Of a stretch of DNA of 64,000 nucleotides, positions 1 to 7,370 are shown one piece after another. The stretch is taken from assembly GCF_017874215.1 (NCBI RefSeq), contig NZ_JAGGLB010000003.1, positions 186,001 through 250,000 of the forward strand. Reading direction: 5' to 3'. This stretch comes from Paenibacillus eucommiae. Lineage in GTDB: Bacteria; Bacillota; Bacilli; Paenibacillales; NBRC-103111. Both the position numbers and the translations under genes were made by a program. A model generated the notes under the pieces. That model was not told the DNA's origin, did no database searches, and worked only from the letters and a program-made list of their open reading frames with translations. How positions within the stretch are numbered: the first letter of the stretch is position 1; each line of letters opens with the position of its first letter.

Positions 1-828
1 GCTAGAGATCGTCTGCGCCCAAAAGCCGGACAAGGTGATTCGGTCATTGCGTTCCGTGAAGCCGCGGATAACCCGTGCTTCCTGCGAGAACGACTTGATG
101 ACCTTCTGTCCCGACAGCGTTTCTTCAATGTAACCGTTCAGTTCTCCCATATTGCGCTGACGCTGCTTGAATAGCGGACCGGTGCGCCGGGTTATCCATC
201 GCATACCTAGTGCCATCAGCGGCACCACAGTGAAAGTGAGCAGCGTCAGCAGCGGGCTCAGCCGCAGCATCACAATAATCGTCCCTACGAGCGTCAGCAC
301 ACTGGAGAAAATCTGGATCGCTGAGCTATTCAGCGTCGCACTGACATTCTCGATATCGTTGGTCAGCCGGCTCATGATTTCGCCTTGCTGGCGTTTGCCG
401 AAGAATGGGATCGGAAGCTTGTGCAAATGTGCGAACAGCTCGGTGCGCATCCGGTATACAGTCTCTTGGGCAATGCCGATCATCCATACATTTTGCAGCC
501 ACGATGTCAAAGAGTAGAGCACATAAACCACGGCCAAGACGATCAAAAAACGTACCCAGGACGAACCGCCAGTGCCTTCCAAATAATCGTCAACCGCGAC
601 TCCAAGCAGGTAAGGTCCAAGCAGTGCCAGCGCTGAGCTGAACACGACCATAAGCAGCACGAGGGCCAGCTTGCCCTTGCGGTAAGACAAATAGGTCCAG
701 ATTCGTCCCAGTGTGCCTGACCAGTTTTTGGCCTTGGCTTTCTTCGTCTTGCCGCCTGGTTCTACTGCCGTGCTGGAACTGGTCTTCGGAAAAGGATGAC
801 GGAAAGGCTCAAGAAGTGCTTTGAACAT
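1..828 (-). CDS. ABC multidrug exporter, second half-transporter (BmrD/YheH-like), 3' end outside window
   Basis: The frame is open from an ATG at 828 to the left edge (276 codons). It shows a basic, Lys/Ala-rich N-terminal tail of about 40 residues, then an exporter membrane domain with recognisable helices and the coupling stretch GEIMSRLTNDIENVS. The nucleotide-binding domain lies beyond the edge. The start lies inside the 3' end of the upstream exporter gene (20-base overlap), so the two are translationally coupled. In Firmicutes, adjacent half-transporters of this kind form a heterodimeric drug-exporting pump in the plasma membrane (BmrCD). The long N-terminal tail fits BmrD/YheH, the partner expected to carry the intact catalytic glutamate, but that residue cannot be seen here. 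Assignment to BmrD is an inference from order and from the partner. Confidence 0.85.
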   Translation of the reverse strand, partial: MFKALLEPFRHPFPKTSSSTAVEPGGKTKKAKAKNWSGTLGRIWTYLSYRKGKLALVLLMVVFSSALALLGPYLLGVAVDDYLEGTGGSSWVRFLIVLAVVYVLYSLTSWLQNVWMIGIAQETVYRMRTELFAHLHKLPIPFFGKRQQGEIMSRLTNDIENVSATLNSSAIQIFSSVLTLVGTIIVMLRLSPLLTLLTFTVVPLMALGMRWITRRTGPLFKQRQRNMGELNGYIEETLSGQKVIKSFSQEARVIRGFTERNDRITLSGFWAQTISS

Positions 829-2551
829 AAGGCACGTCCTCCTTCCTGTACTGGGATTCATAAATTTGGCGATATAAGGAAGACGCAGTGATCAGCTCAT
901 TATGTGTTCCCTTATCAATCAGCCGTCCTTCATCGATCAGCAGGATCAGATCCGCAGAAGCGGTGGAGCTGATCTTCTGAGTAATCAGGAAAGTTGTGCA
1001 TGACAGGCTGGTCAGCGCATCCAGAAGTGCAGCTTCTGTCCTAACGTCCAAAGCGCTAGTGCTATCGTCGAGTATAAGGATGGACGGGTTCCGGACAAGC
1101 GCGCGGGCGATCGACAGACGCTGCTTTTGTCCCCCTGACAAGTTGACGCCTCTTTGTCCTAGCATCGTATCATAACCGTCAGGCAGACGTTCGATTGTCT
1201 CGTGAATTTGAGCCTGCTTGGCAGCCTCGACAATCTGCTCAAAGCTGGCGTTCTCCAAACCCCAAGCGATATTGTCCCGCACAGTGCCAGTGAAGAGCAG
1301 CACTTCCTGGGGCACATAGCCAATGGCTTCACGCAGACTGACAACGTTAAGCTTGCGGGCATCAACACCATCGATCCGCACCGTTCCTTCCTGCTCTTCG
1401 TAAAGCCTGGTGATGAGCTGAACGAGCGACGACTTGCCTGCGCCGGTTGCTCCCATGATTGCGATCCGTTCCCCGGGACGTGCCGTGAATGAAACGTCCT
1501 TCAATACAGAAACTTCACCGCCCGGATATTGGAAGCCGACACGATCAAATTCGACACCGCCTGTAACGTTCAGGAGAAGCTTCCCATCCTGGAAGACCTC
1601 ATTCCCCTCGCCGTCAGCAGCGAATACTTCGTTGATACGCCTTGTGGAAGCTCGCGCTCTCGAGAAAGAGACAATCAGCCAGGCGAAAGCCGATAACGCA
1701 CCGATCGTGCGTAAAGAGTAGTTCATCACTGCGACGACTTGTCCTACCGTCGCGTCACCGGAGGCAATGTCAGCCCTCCCAAACCAGAGTACGGCAATGA
1801 TGCCTGCATTCATAACCAGCATTATGAAAGGCATCGTCGTCTCCGTCAACCGTAAAGCGGAAACTGTACTTTTCATTAATTTCAAACAAGCCTGAACGAA
1901 CCGGTTGCTCTCATGACTCATGCGCACGAAGACACGGATGAGACGCATACCAGTGAGATTCTCTTGAATGACACCATTGACTGAGTCCAGACGCTCCTGT
2001 ACAGAACTGAACAATTGGGCGGACTTCTTGATGACCCATATAACAAATACAAGAAGAGCCGGGACCATAATAACGAGCAGCAGACCTAAGCGTACATGAA
2101 TGATCAGCGCCATGATCATACTGCCAGCGACAACAAGCGGCACACGTGTCATGAACCGTAGACTCATAAATACGAGTTCCTGCACTTGGCCGACATCACC
2201 CGTCAATCGTGTAATGAGCGATGAAGCGGCGAAACGGTTGAAGACTGCGTATGTAAATGACTGCACTTTGTCGTACAGCCTCGCCCGAAGATCATACCCG
2301 AAGCCCTGGCTCGCGTGAGAGGCGAAGAAAGAGCTTGCAATTCCAGCCATAAAAGCCAATATTGAGCTTATGGTCAGAATGCCGCCCCATAACCAAACGA
2401 CGGACAGATTCTGTCGCATGATGCCTTCATCGATGATTTTGGCAATTAACAACGGTTGCATAAGCTCGACCGCTAGCTCAACTAGCATCATGATTAAAGC
2501 CGCGATCGAAGCTACCCGGTATTTTTTCAAAAAAGTGAAGATAATGCCCAT
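809..2551 (-). CDS. ABC multidrug exporter, half-transporter with degenerate ATP site (BmrC/YheI-like)
   Basis: About 580 residues: six-helix exporter domain (roughly 1-310) followed by an ATP-binding domain. Walker A GATGAGKS is near residue 370, signature LSGGQ near 472, Walker B ILILDD near 494. The residue after the Walker B aspartate is Asp instead of the catalytic Glu, and the H-loop His is Gln (LITQKIS). Both changes are typical of the non-hydrolysing site of heterodimeric exporters such as BmrC. The second ATG (2551) is preferred over 2557 because the AGGAGG lies 7 bases before it and almost touches the first. It overlaps the next half-transporter by 20 bases. BmrC homologues export drugs and dyes. 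Substrates here are unknown. I see no leader peptide or attenuator upstream. Confidence 0.88.
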   Translation of the reverse strand: MGIIFTFLKKYRVASIAALIMMLVELAVELMQPLLIAKIIDEGIMRQNLSVVWLWGGILTISSILAFMAGIASSFFASHASQGFGYDLRARLYDKVQSFTYAVFNRFAASSLITRLTGDVGQVQELVFMSLRFMTRVPLVVAGSMIMALIIHVRLGLLLVIMVPALLVFVIWVIKKSAQLFSSVQERLDSVNGVIQENLTGMRLIRVFVRMSHESNRFVQACLKLMKSTVSALRLTETTMPFIMLVMNAGIIAVLWFGRADIASGDATVGQVVAVMNYSLRTIGALSAFAWLIVSFSRARASTRRINEVFAADGEGNEVFQDGKLLLNVTGGVEFDRVGFQYPGGEVSVLKDVSFTARPGERIAIMGATGAGKSSLVQLITRLYEEQEGTVRIDGVDARKLNVVSLREAIGYVPQEVLLFTGTVRDNIAWGLENASFEQIVEAAKQAQIHETIERLPDGYDTMLGQRGVNLSGGQKQRLSIARALVRNPSILILDDSTSALDVRTEAALLDALTSLSCTTFLITQKISSTASADLILLIDEGRLIDKGTHNELITASSLYRQIYESQYRKEDVPYVQSTS

Positions 2552-2650
2552 TTCCATTCCTCCTGCCTAACGGTGTCCTCTCCCCCTCATTTTGTTTATT
2601 ATACCGTATTTTAGCGATTTGTGATCGTTTTCACCGAGAGAAATTACAGC

Positions 2651-2684
2651 AAAAATCCGTGAATGAACATTGTTCATCCACGGA
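2651..2684 (-). terminator. Intrinsic terminator of the monooxygenase operon
   Basis: TCCGTG (2656-2661) pairs with CACGGA (2679-2684) and ATGAACA (2663-2669) with TGTTCAT (2671-2677). Read on the minus strand, the hairpin is followed directly by TTTTT (2655-2651). It lies about 75 bases past the stop of the LLM gene and separates it from the exporter operon. Confidence 0.8.
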
Positions 2685-2757
2685 ATCCAGTAAACTAAAG
2701 CATAAAAAGTCACACAAGTACAACAATTTCAGGACCCTTTATTTCGACTCATTCTCT

Positions 2758-3786
2758 TCACTTCATACCAGTAATCTCAGCTACTATTTCATATGAACGA
2801 AGACGGGCTGAATGATCATAGATGGCTGTGTTAATAATTAGTTCATCTGCTTGAGTTTCATCCAGAAATGAATGAAGCTGCTCCCTCACTTCATCCCGAT
2901 TACCAATAATCGAGGATTTAAGCTGATTCATGACCCAATTTTTCTCCTCGTTTGTCCAAATGCCCTCCATCGAATCTACTGGCGCTGGCAGCTGGGAGGC
3001 CGTATTCCGAATAACACTAAGAAATTGCTGTTGAAATGAAGTTGCCAGATAATGCGCTGCATCACTTGTATCTGCTGCAATTATATTTAATCCTACCATA
3101 GCATAAGGCTTATCCAATACTTTGGATGGTTTAAAAAGGCTTCGGTATCGTGTGAGAGCAGGAACCGTATTTTCAGGAGAAAAATGACTCGCAAAAGAAA
3201 ACGGCAATCCTAGTTGTGCAGCTAATGCGGCGCTGAAGCCACTGGATCCAAGCAGCCAAATCGGAATATCTTGTCCTTCGCCAGGAATGGCTCTAACCCG
3301 ATTAGTGCTTGAGCCGGCATCCAGATAGCTCCTCAATTGCTCCAGCTGTTCCGGGAACTCCTGGCCATTTGCCCGGGAATCACGACGAAGAGCCATCGCA
3401 GTTAACTGATCACTTCCAGGGGCGCGGCCTAATCCCAAATCGATTCGGCCTGGATACATCGCTTCTAGTGTTCCGAATTGTTCAGCAATTACAAGCGGGG
3501 CATGGTTGGGCAGCATAATCCCTCCAGAACCGACACGAATTGTATTAGTTCCCCCGGCCACATAACCTATGACGACTGAAGTCGCTGAGCTCCCGATACC
3601 TGGCATATTATGATGTTCAGCAAGCCAATAACGATTATAGCCCCATTTCTCTGCTTGCTGTGCGAGATTCAAGGTATTTTTGAATGCTTCACCGGGCGTA
3701 CCTCCCTCTGTTATGGGGGCAAGATCTAGTACAGAATAAGAAATTTGCTTTAGCTTTGCATCATCTATGAAATGGTTCATCTTCAA
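2758..3786 (-). CDS. LLM-class flavin-dependent monooxygenase (luciferase-like, YhbW/MsnO8 type)
   Basis: 342 residues. The sequence carries the family landmarks: the N-terminal strand [11 protein letters not shown], the [10 protein letters not shown] segment, then [20 protein letters not shown] and [17 protein letters not shown], which form the flavin-binding end of the TIM barrel. These proteins use reduced FMN from a partner reductase to oxidise small molecules with oxygen. The substrate cannot be read from sequence. It is the last gene of an operon: the start overlaps the DUF896 stop by ATGA (3783-3786), and an intrinsic terminator follows. The Rrf2 regulator and iron-type palindrome upstream suggest a link to iron, redox or sulfur status, which is inference. 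Confidence 0.85.
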   Translation of the reverse strand: MKMNHFIDDAKLKQISYSVLDLAPITEGGTPGEAFKNTLNLAQQAEKWGYNRYWLAEHHNMPGIGSSATSVVIGYVAGGTNTIRVGSGGIMLPNHAPLVIAEQFGTLEAMYPGRIDLGLGRAPGSDQLTAMALRRDSRANGQEFPEQLEQLRSYLDAGSSTNRVRAIPGEGQDIPIWLLGSSGFSAALAAQLGLPFSFASHFSPENTVPALTRYRSLFKPSKVLDKPYAMVGLNIIAADTSDAAHYLATSFQQQFLSVIRNTASQLPAPVDSMEGIWTNEEKNWVMNQLKSSIIGNRDEVREQLHSFLDETQADELIINTAIYDHSARLRSYEIVAEITGMK

Positions 3787-4001
3787 CCTCTTCTTTCCAA
3801 CCGAACTTTATCAGGTGTAACATCATTTCCTAGCGGATCGATCACAGTCAGACCGGAAATCGTAGAAAGAACCTGTCCGCGAATTTCGCGCAAATAATGC
3901 TGCCGCAATTCTTTCTGCTCCATCCGTTCAACGCTTGTTAATCCTTCTCCACGGTCTTTTCTTGCTAATTCATTTATCCGATCTAGGCTTTTAATCATCA
4001 T
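3783..4001 (-). CDS. DUF896 family small protein (YnzC-like)
   Basis: 72 residues, the normal size for DUF896. It shows the helical hairpin with [14 protein letters not shown] followed by [16 protein letters not shown], and the conserved tail [13 protein letters not shown]. Function is unknown; B. subtilis YnzC is a small folded protein expressed with SOS genes. AGAGGG precedes the tandem ATGs at 4001. The gene is sandwiched between Rrf2 (30 bases upstream) and the monooxygenase (ATGA overlap), so all three are probably one transcript. The usual SOS partners are not present here. Confidence 0.85.
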   Translation of the reverse strand: MMIKSLDRINELARKDRGEGLTSVERMEQKELRQHYLREIRGQVLSTISGLTVIDPLGNDVTPDKVRLERRG

Positions 4002-4031
4002 GATCCCTCTTCTCTAAAATGATTTTCCCTG

Positions 4032-4514
4032 CTATACAACCATTTTTTCCTTGACCCATGCCTGAAGTGATTCTAATTTGTTCTTAAAACGATTGGCCTT
4101 CATCTCCTCAGCCAAATAGGCGACGGTTTCCCGTTTAAGCACAGATTTCCAAGCCGTCTCCGCCTCTTCCATCAAATCGCTCAATAAACAGCATTGATCT
4201 TCTGCATGCAGCTCAAGCATATCGTTCAAAATTCCGCTTGCCGAATAAAGTGTCTGCTGCCCTTCTATAGCCAGGTAAATATCATAAATCCGAATATCTT
4301 CAAGCTTCTTCTTTAATTTAAAACCGCCCTTTATCCCTGGCACTGAAGTAATCAAGTCCGCACTGACTAGCTTCCGCAATAACTTTTGGAAATACGTCGC
4401 TGAAGTCCCTAACTGCTGACTGATCGCTTCTCCAGGCAACACAGCCCGATCTGGCAGCATATCAAGTAAAAGAATCGCATATACCGACTGCTCGACACCC
4501 GTTTTCATGTGCAT
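4032..4514 (-). CDS. Rrf2 family transcriptional regulator
   Basis: About 160 residues with an N-terminal winged helix: SVYAILLLDMLPD, the recognition region ATYFQKLLRKLVSADL and the wing PGIKGGFKLKK, as in the Rrf2/NsrR/IscR/CymR family. The C-terminal part has a vicinal Cys pair (DQCCLL) but not the three spaced cysteines that hold a 2Fe-2S cluster in NsrR or IscR, so it may sense something else or be a cluster-free CymR/YwgB-type member. The second ATG (4514) is preferred because AAGGTG lies 7 bases before it and only 1-2 before the first ATG (4520). A GGATAAT-type palindrome sits just upstream. It probably controls its own operon (DUF896 and monooxygenase downstream). Confidence 0.82.
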   Translation of the reverse strand: MHMKTGVEQSVYAILLLDMLPDRAVLPGEAISQQLGTSATYFQKLLRKLVSADLITSVPGIKGGFKLKKKLEDIRIYDIYLAIEGQQTLYSASGILNDMLELHAEDQCCLLSDLMEEAETAWKSVLKRETVAYLAEEMKANRFKNKLESLQAWVKEKMVV

Positions 4515-4555
4515 AACCATTCACCTTATCCATCTCTGTTTATTTTTTATAAAGT

Positions 4556-4570
4556 GGATAATGATTATCC
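4556..4570. promoter_or_regulatory. Fur/PerR/Zur-type 7-1-7 palindrome upstream of Rrf2
   Basis: GGATAATGATTATCC is a perfect 7-1-7 inverted repeat, one base pair per arm away from the TGATAATNATTATCA consensus bound by Fur-family regulators in Bacillus. It is about 42 bases before the Rrf2 start, a reasonable place for an operator overlapping the promoter. Which Fur-family member binds cannot be told from the site alone. Confidence 0.7.
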
Positions 4571-4607
4571 TTATTAATATAATACAATATTTTTGGATAT
4601 ATGTAAA

Positions 4608-5327
4608 CTACTCTTTAAATCTTTCCAATATAGAATCGACCTCATCCACCCCGCCATAAAAACACACCTTCCCGTCTTCTAGATACAGAAGGCTATCATT
4701 TTCAGACTGTTCAATTTCTTCAAGTAAATTTGTGCTAAGCATAATAATGCTATGAAAAGAAAGCCTATGGAGGATGCGCTTATACAAGAGCTTCTCTTGA
4801 TTATCCAGCCCGGCAAATGGCTCATCCAAAATACAGATCCGAGGCTGATTCATAAGAGCTTGCAGCAAGCCTACTTTTTGCAGTTGTCCCCCGGAAAGTG
4901 CCCGCAGCTTTTTCTTTTTAAGTTCATACAAGCTGCTTTGCTTCAATCCATTCTCTACAGTAATTTTTACTAGGTTGTGAGGAATTCCTTTATGAAAGGC
5001 CATGTAAGTTAAATACCTTTCGATTATCATATCCGAATGACCCGTAAAGTGTTGGGGCATGAATCCAATCATGGTTCGAACATCTTCGATACTTAGCTGC
5101 TTGCGGTATAGACCTGTTCTATCTTCACGTATTAATTTTGTGTAGGTAATGCTTCCCTTATCCGGGGTTATGGCTGTGGCAATAAGCTTTAAGAGCGAGC
5201 TTTTGCCCGCTCCATTCTTTCCGACAACATACGTAATTCCTGCAGTAAATGTGCAGGTGGTATCGTTTATGAGTTTGGCATGATCCTTCGTATATTCCAC
5301 GTTGTTTAATGTGATCCGCATGCTCAT
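4608..5327 (-). CDS. ABC transporter ATP-binding protein (last gene of the ECF-ABC operon)
   Basis: About 239 residues from the ATG at 5327. Walker A VGKNGAGKSS, signature LSGGQLQKVG and Walker B ICILDEPFAGLD are intact, while the region after Walker B lacks an obvious H-loop His (MLSTNLLEEIE has Asn). It is the ATPase subunit of an ABC-2-like system. The upstream in-frame extension to 5369 is rejected: the membrane gene before it ends at 5324 in an ATGA overlap and GAGGG lies 7 bases before this ATG. Its natural partner is the six-helix membrane protein encoded immediately upstream. Together with the ATPase at 9481-10356 it gives this operon two distinct ATPases. Confidence 0.85.
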   Translation of the reverse strand: MSMRITLNNVEYTKDHAKLINDTTCTFTAGITYVVGKNGAGKSSLLKLIATAITPDKGSITYTKLIREDRTGLYRKQLSIEDVRTMIGFMPQHFTGHSDMIIERYLTYMAFHKGIPHNLVKITVENGLKQSSLYELKKKKLRALSGGQLQKVGLLQALMNQPRICILDEPFAGLDNQEKLLYKRILHRLSFHSIIMLSTNLLEEIEQSENDSLLYLEDGKVCFYGGVDEVDSILERFKE

Positions 5328-6124
5328 TTGAAGTCCCTCGATCGTCCATTTTTTAAAAGCAGGCTGCATAGCAAGAGGCTGGAAAGCGCCAAAATGGCAG
5401 CGTTGATCAGGTAGAAATGTTCATTCCAAGGCAGCTGAAACATAGAGGCTGATTTGAGCTGCTGATCGAATATCAGTTGAATTAGCCAAATCAATAGTGT
5501 GATGAGAACACCAACCTTTTGTCCCAGCCACATTGTACTTATAAACCCAATCACTCCAAAGAAGAAAATAGGTGTAAAGGAGCCGGATATATACAAAAGT
5601 GAGCTTGCTTTCCCTAGAATGAAAAAGCCTAAAGAGAATATCAACGCTAATTGCAAACCCATAACGATAATAAACCGTGCAAACATCTGTTGCGCCAAGG
5701 TATGATAGCTTAATTTTTCGATGATGTCATTCCCTTCATTTTTGGAGCGGAAGGCATAGCCCATAATAGCAATCACAACAAGTGTAATCCACTTTATCCA
5801 GGTCATAAAGCCAGTCATTTCACTTCCTGCACTCACGCTGATCATAATAGTCAATAGGAGCATGACGGCTCCAGTTAGCAGCCAGCTGGTAGTGCCATAA
5901 AAACTCCATTGGGACAAAAATAAATTCGCAATTTTCGTTAATGCAGGTTGAGCTGCTTGTCTGGCTTCCAGTTCAACCCGTAAATCCACTGGCTTTACTT
6001 CATGATTTTTTAATTTTTCAATCAAATTGAAGGTTTGCTCTCTTGTTGGCTCCGGGGATGTGAAACGGTCCAAGCGGTTTTTCCACTCGTTTTCTAAACG
6101 TGTTAACTCCCGGTCTTCACTCAT
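5324..6124 (-). CDS. Membrane protein with cytoplasmic N-terminal region, possible anti-sigma factor or ABC permease
   Basis: About 266 residues. The first 75 are charged and helical, followed by about six hydrophobic segments (for example WLLTGAVMLLLTIMISV and TPIFFFGVIGFISTMWLG). The ATG at 6124 overlaps the sigma-factor stop (6117-6119) by eight bases, so synthesis is coupled to the sigma factor. That position is where Firmicute ECF operons often encode the membrane anti-sigma factor (for example yxlC after sigY). It is followed by an ABC ATPase gene with an ATGA overlap, which fits a permease equally well. I recognise no specific family. The soluble N-terminus could bind sigma, which is inference. 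Confidence 0.6.
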   Translation of the reverse strand: MSEDRELTRLENEWKNRLDRFTSPEPTREQTFNLIEKLKNHEVKPVDLRVELEARQAAQPALTKIANLFLSQWSFYGTTSWLLTGAVMLLLTIMISVSAGSEMTGFMTWIKWITLVVIAIMGYAFRSKNEGNDIIEKLSYHTLAQQMFARFIIVMGLQLALIFSLGFFILGKASSLLYISGSFTPIFFFGVIGFISTMWLGQKVGVLITLLIWLIQLIFDQQLKSASMFQLPWNEHFYLINAAILALSSLLLCSLLLKNGRSRDFK

Positions 6125-6668
6125 GGATCCCCACCCCTTTTCTGTCATCTTCTTTTAATATTTCTTCAAGATGCTTTAATCCACGGGCAATTCGGGTTTT
6201 TACAGTATTGATGGAAAGATCTAAGGTCAGAGCAATCTCTGCATACTTCAAATCCTGATAAAATCGTAAATAAAGCACAGAGCGATATTCAAATGATAAT
6301 TGATTCAAGGAGTCAACCATCCATTTCCGCTCAAGCTGGCGATCGATGATGGAGTGAATGTGTCCAGTCGCCTCTACCTCTTCATCCATCACATATTCCT
6401 GCTGTGTAGAAGCCTTTTTCCAGTAATCTTTGCAGCAGTTTGTAGCTATTTTGTACATCCATGGTTTGAACTGATCTGGAATAAATCCTTTTTTACCTTG
6501 TTGATATATTTTAAGAAAAATTTCCTGAACCATGTCTTCTGCTAACTTTTCATCCTGTAGTAATCGGTATACATAGCCATACAGGGGTTTATGATAACGA
6601 AAAACAAGTGCATCCAGAGCCGAGTCATTGCCTAGTGACAGCTGGCTCATATCATCTTCATCCTGCAT
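6117..6668 (-). CDS. ECF-type RNA polymerase sigma factor
   Basis: 183 residues with sigma region 2 (about 20-90: ALVFRYHKPLYGYVYRLL, AEDMVQEIFLKIY, FKPWMYKIATNCCKDYWKK) and region 4 (about 120-175: SFEYRSVLYLRFYQDLKYAEIA, then a helix-turn-helix ending SINTVKTRIARGLKHLE). No region 1 or 3 and no extra C-terminal domain. GGAGG lies 10 bases before the ATG. It is embedded in the middle of a five-gene ABC transporter operon, as B. subtilis SigY is with yxlCDEFG. The likely regulon includes its own operon, because an ECF-type promoter precedes the first gene at 10392-10420. Confidence 0.9.
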   Translation of the reverse strand: MQDEDDMSQLSLGNDSALDALVFRYHKPLYGYVYRLLQDEKLAEDMVQEIFLKIYQQGKKGFIPDQFKPWMYKIATNCCKDYWKKASTQQEYVMDEEVEATGHIHSIIDRQLERKWMVDSLNQLSFEYRSVLYLRFYQDLKYAEIALTLDLSINTVKTRIARGLKHLEEILKEDDRKGVGIHE

Positions 6669-6689
6669 TCCAGTACTACCTCCAAATGT

Positions 6690-7370
6690 TCAGACTGACT
6701 TTCGGTTGAAATGCCATACAGCTAACACAGAAAACAGTACGCCCAAACTCATATAAAACAATCGGTTGTATAAGATCCAATGAGCATCGTTGGCGAACAA
6801 GCCGCTTGTACCGCTCAGGGATTCATAAACACCAGAAAACTGCAGTAAAGCCGGATTTAAATATAATAACGCATCTCCATTTAATGATATCATCCAAAAA
6901 ACCAAACCAGCAAATAGCCCACCAAGTGAATGATTGCCTATGATCACTGCAAGGATGACGATCCCAGCCAAACCAATATAAACGGGAATAGAAAAAAGTA
7001 GTCCTTTCCAAATAAAACTGCCTATAAGTGGTGTCAACAGCATCGTGACGATACACATAAAACTGATAAAGATAAGTGAAGCTAATAGCAATCTTTCAAC
7101 AACTAGCTTCCACCTTGAAATTGGGTACGTAATCAGTTGGCCATAAAATTTGGAATCGAAGTCTAGGGAGAAGCACCATTGTAAAATAAACACATAGATA
7201 AGCGTTGCTGCTTTTTCATATATCATGCTTGATAAGTACGCTATTTTATACGATTGAATAGTGTAGATGAAATAAACGATAAGTGGTATGAGCAGCATCA
7301 AGACTATGGAGTGTACGGATGTAAACCAAAGTTTGAACCATAGCCTTAGTCTGATGGAGAGTCCGCTCAT
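6690..7370 (-). CDS. ABC-2-like membrane protein, six helices
   Basis: 226 residues with about six transmembrane segments, including VLMLLIPLIVYFIYTI, LLASLIFISFMCIVTMLLTP and FYMSLGVLFSVLAVW. The arrangement, with a loop carrying FYGQLITYPISRWKLV, resembles ABC-2 permeases of the type that move peptides or antibiotics or protect against them. It overlaps the 705-residue permease upstream by ATGA (7367-7370), so both are co-translated and probably form a heteromeric permease with the ATPase at 9481-10356. The substrate is unknown. Confidence 0.75.
   Translation of the reverse strand: MSGLSIRLRLWFKLWFTSVHSIVLMLLIPLIVYFIYTIQSYKIAYLSSMIYEKAATLIYVFILQWCFSLDFDSKFYGQLITYPISRWKLVVERLLLASLIFISFMCIVTMLLTPLIGSFIWKGLLFSIPVYIGLAGIVILAVIIGNHSLGGLFAGLVFWMISLNGDALLYLNPALLQFSGVYESLSGTSGLFANDAHWILYNRLFYMSLGVLFSVLAVWHFNRKSV

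Noticed and set aside
4514..5369. Longest-frame starts for Rrf2 (4520) and the ATPase (5369)
   Set aside because: SD spacing and ATGA overlap favour the internal starts at 4514 and 5327.
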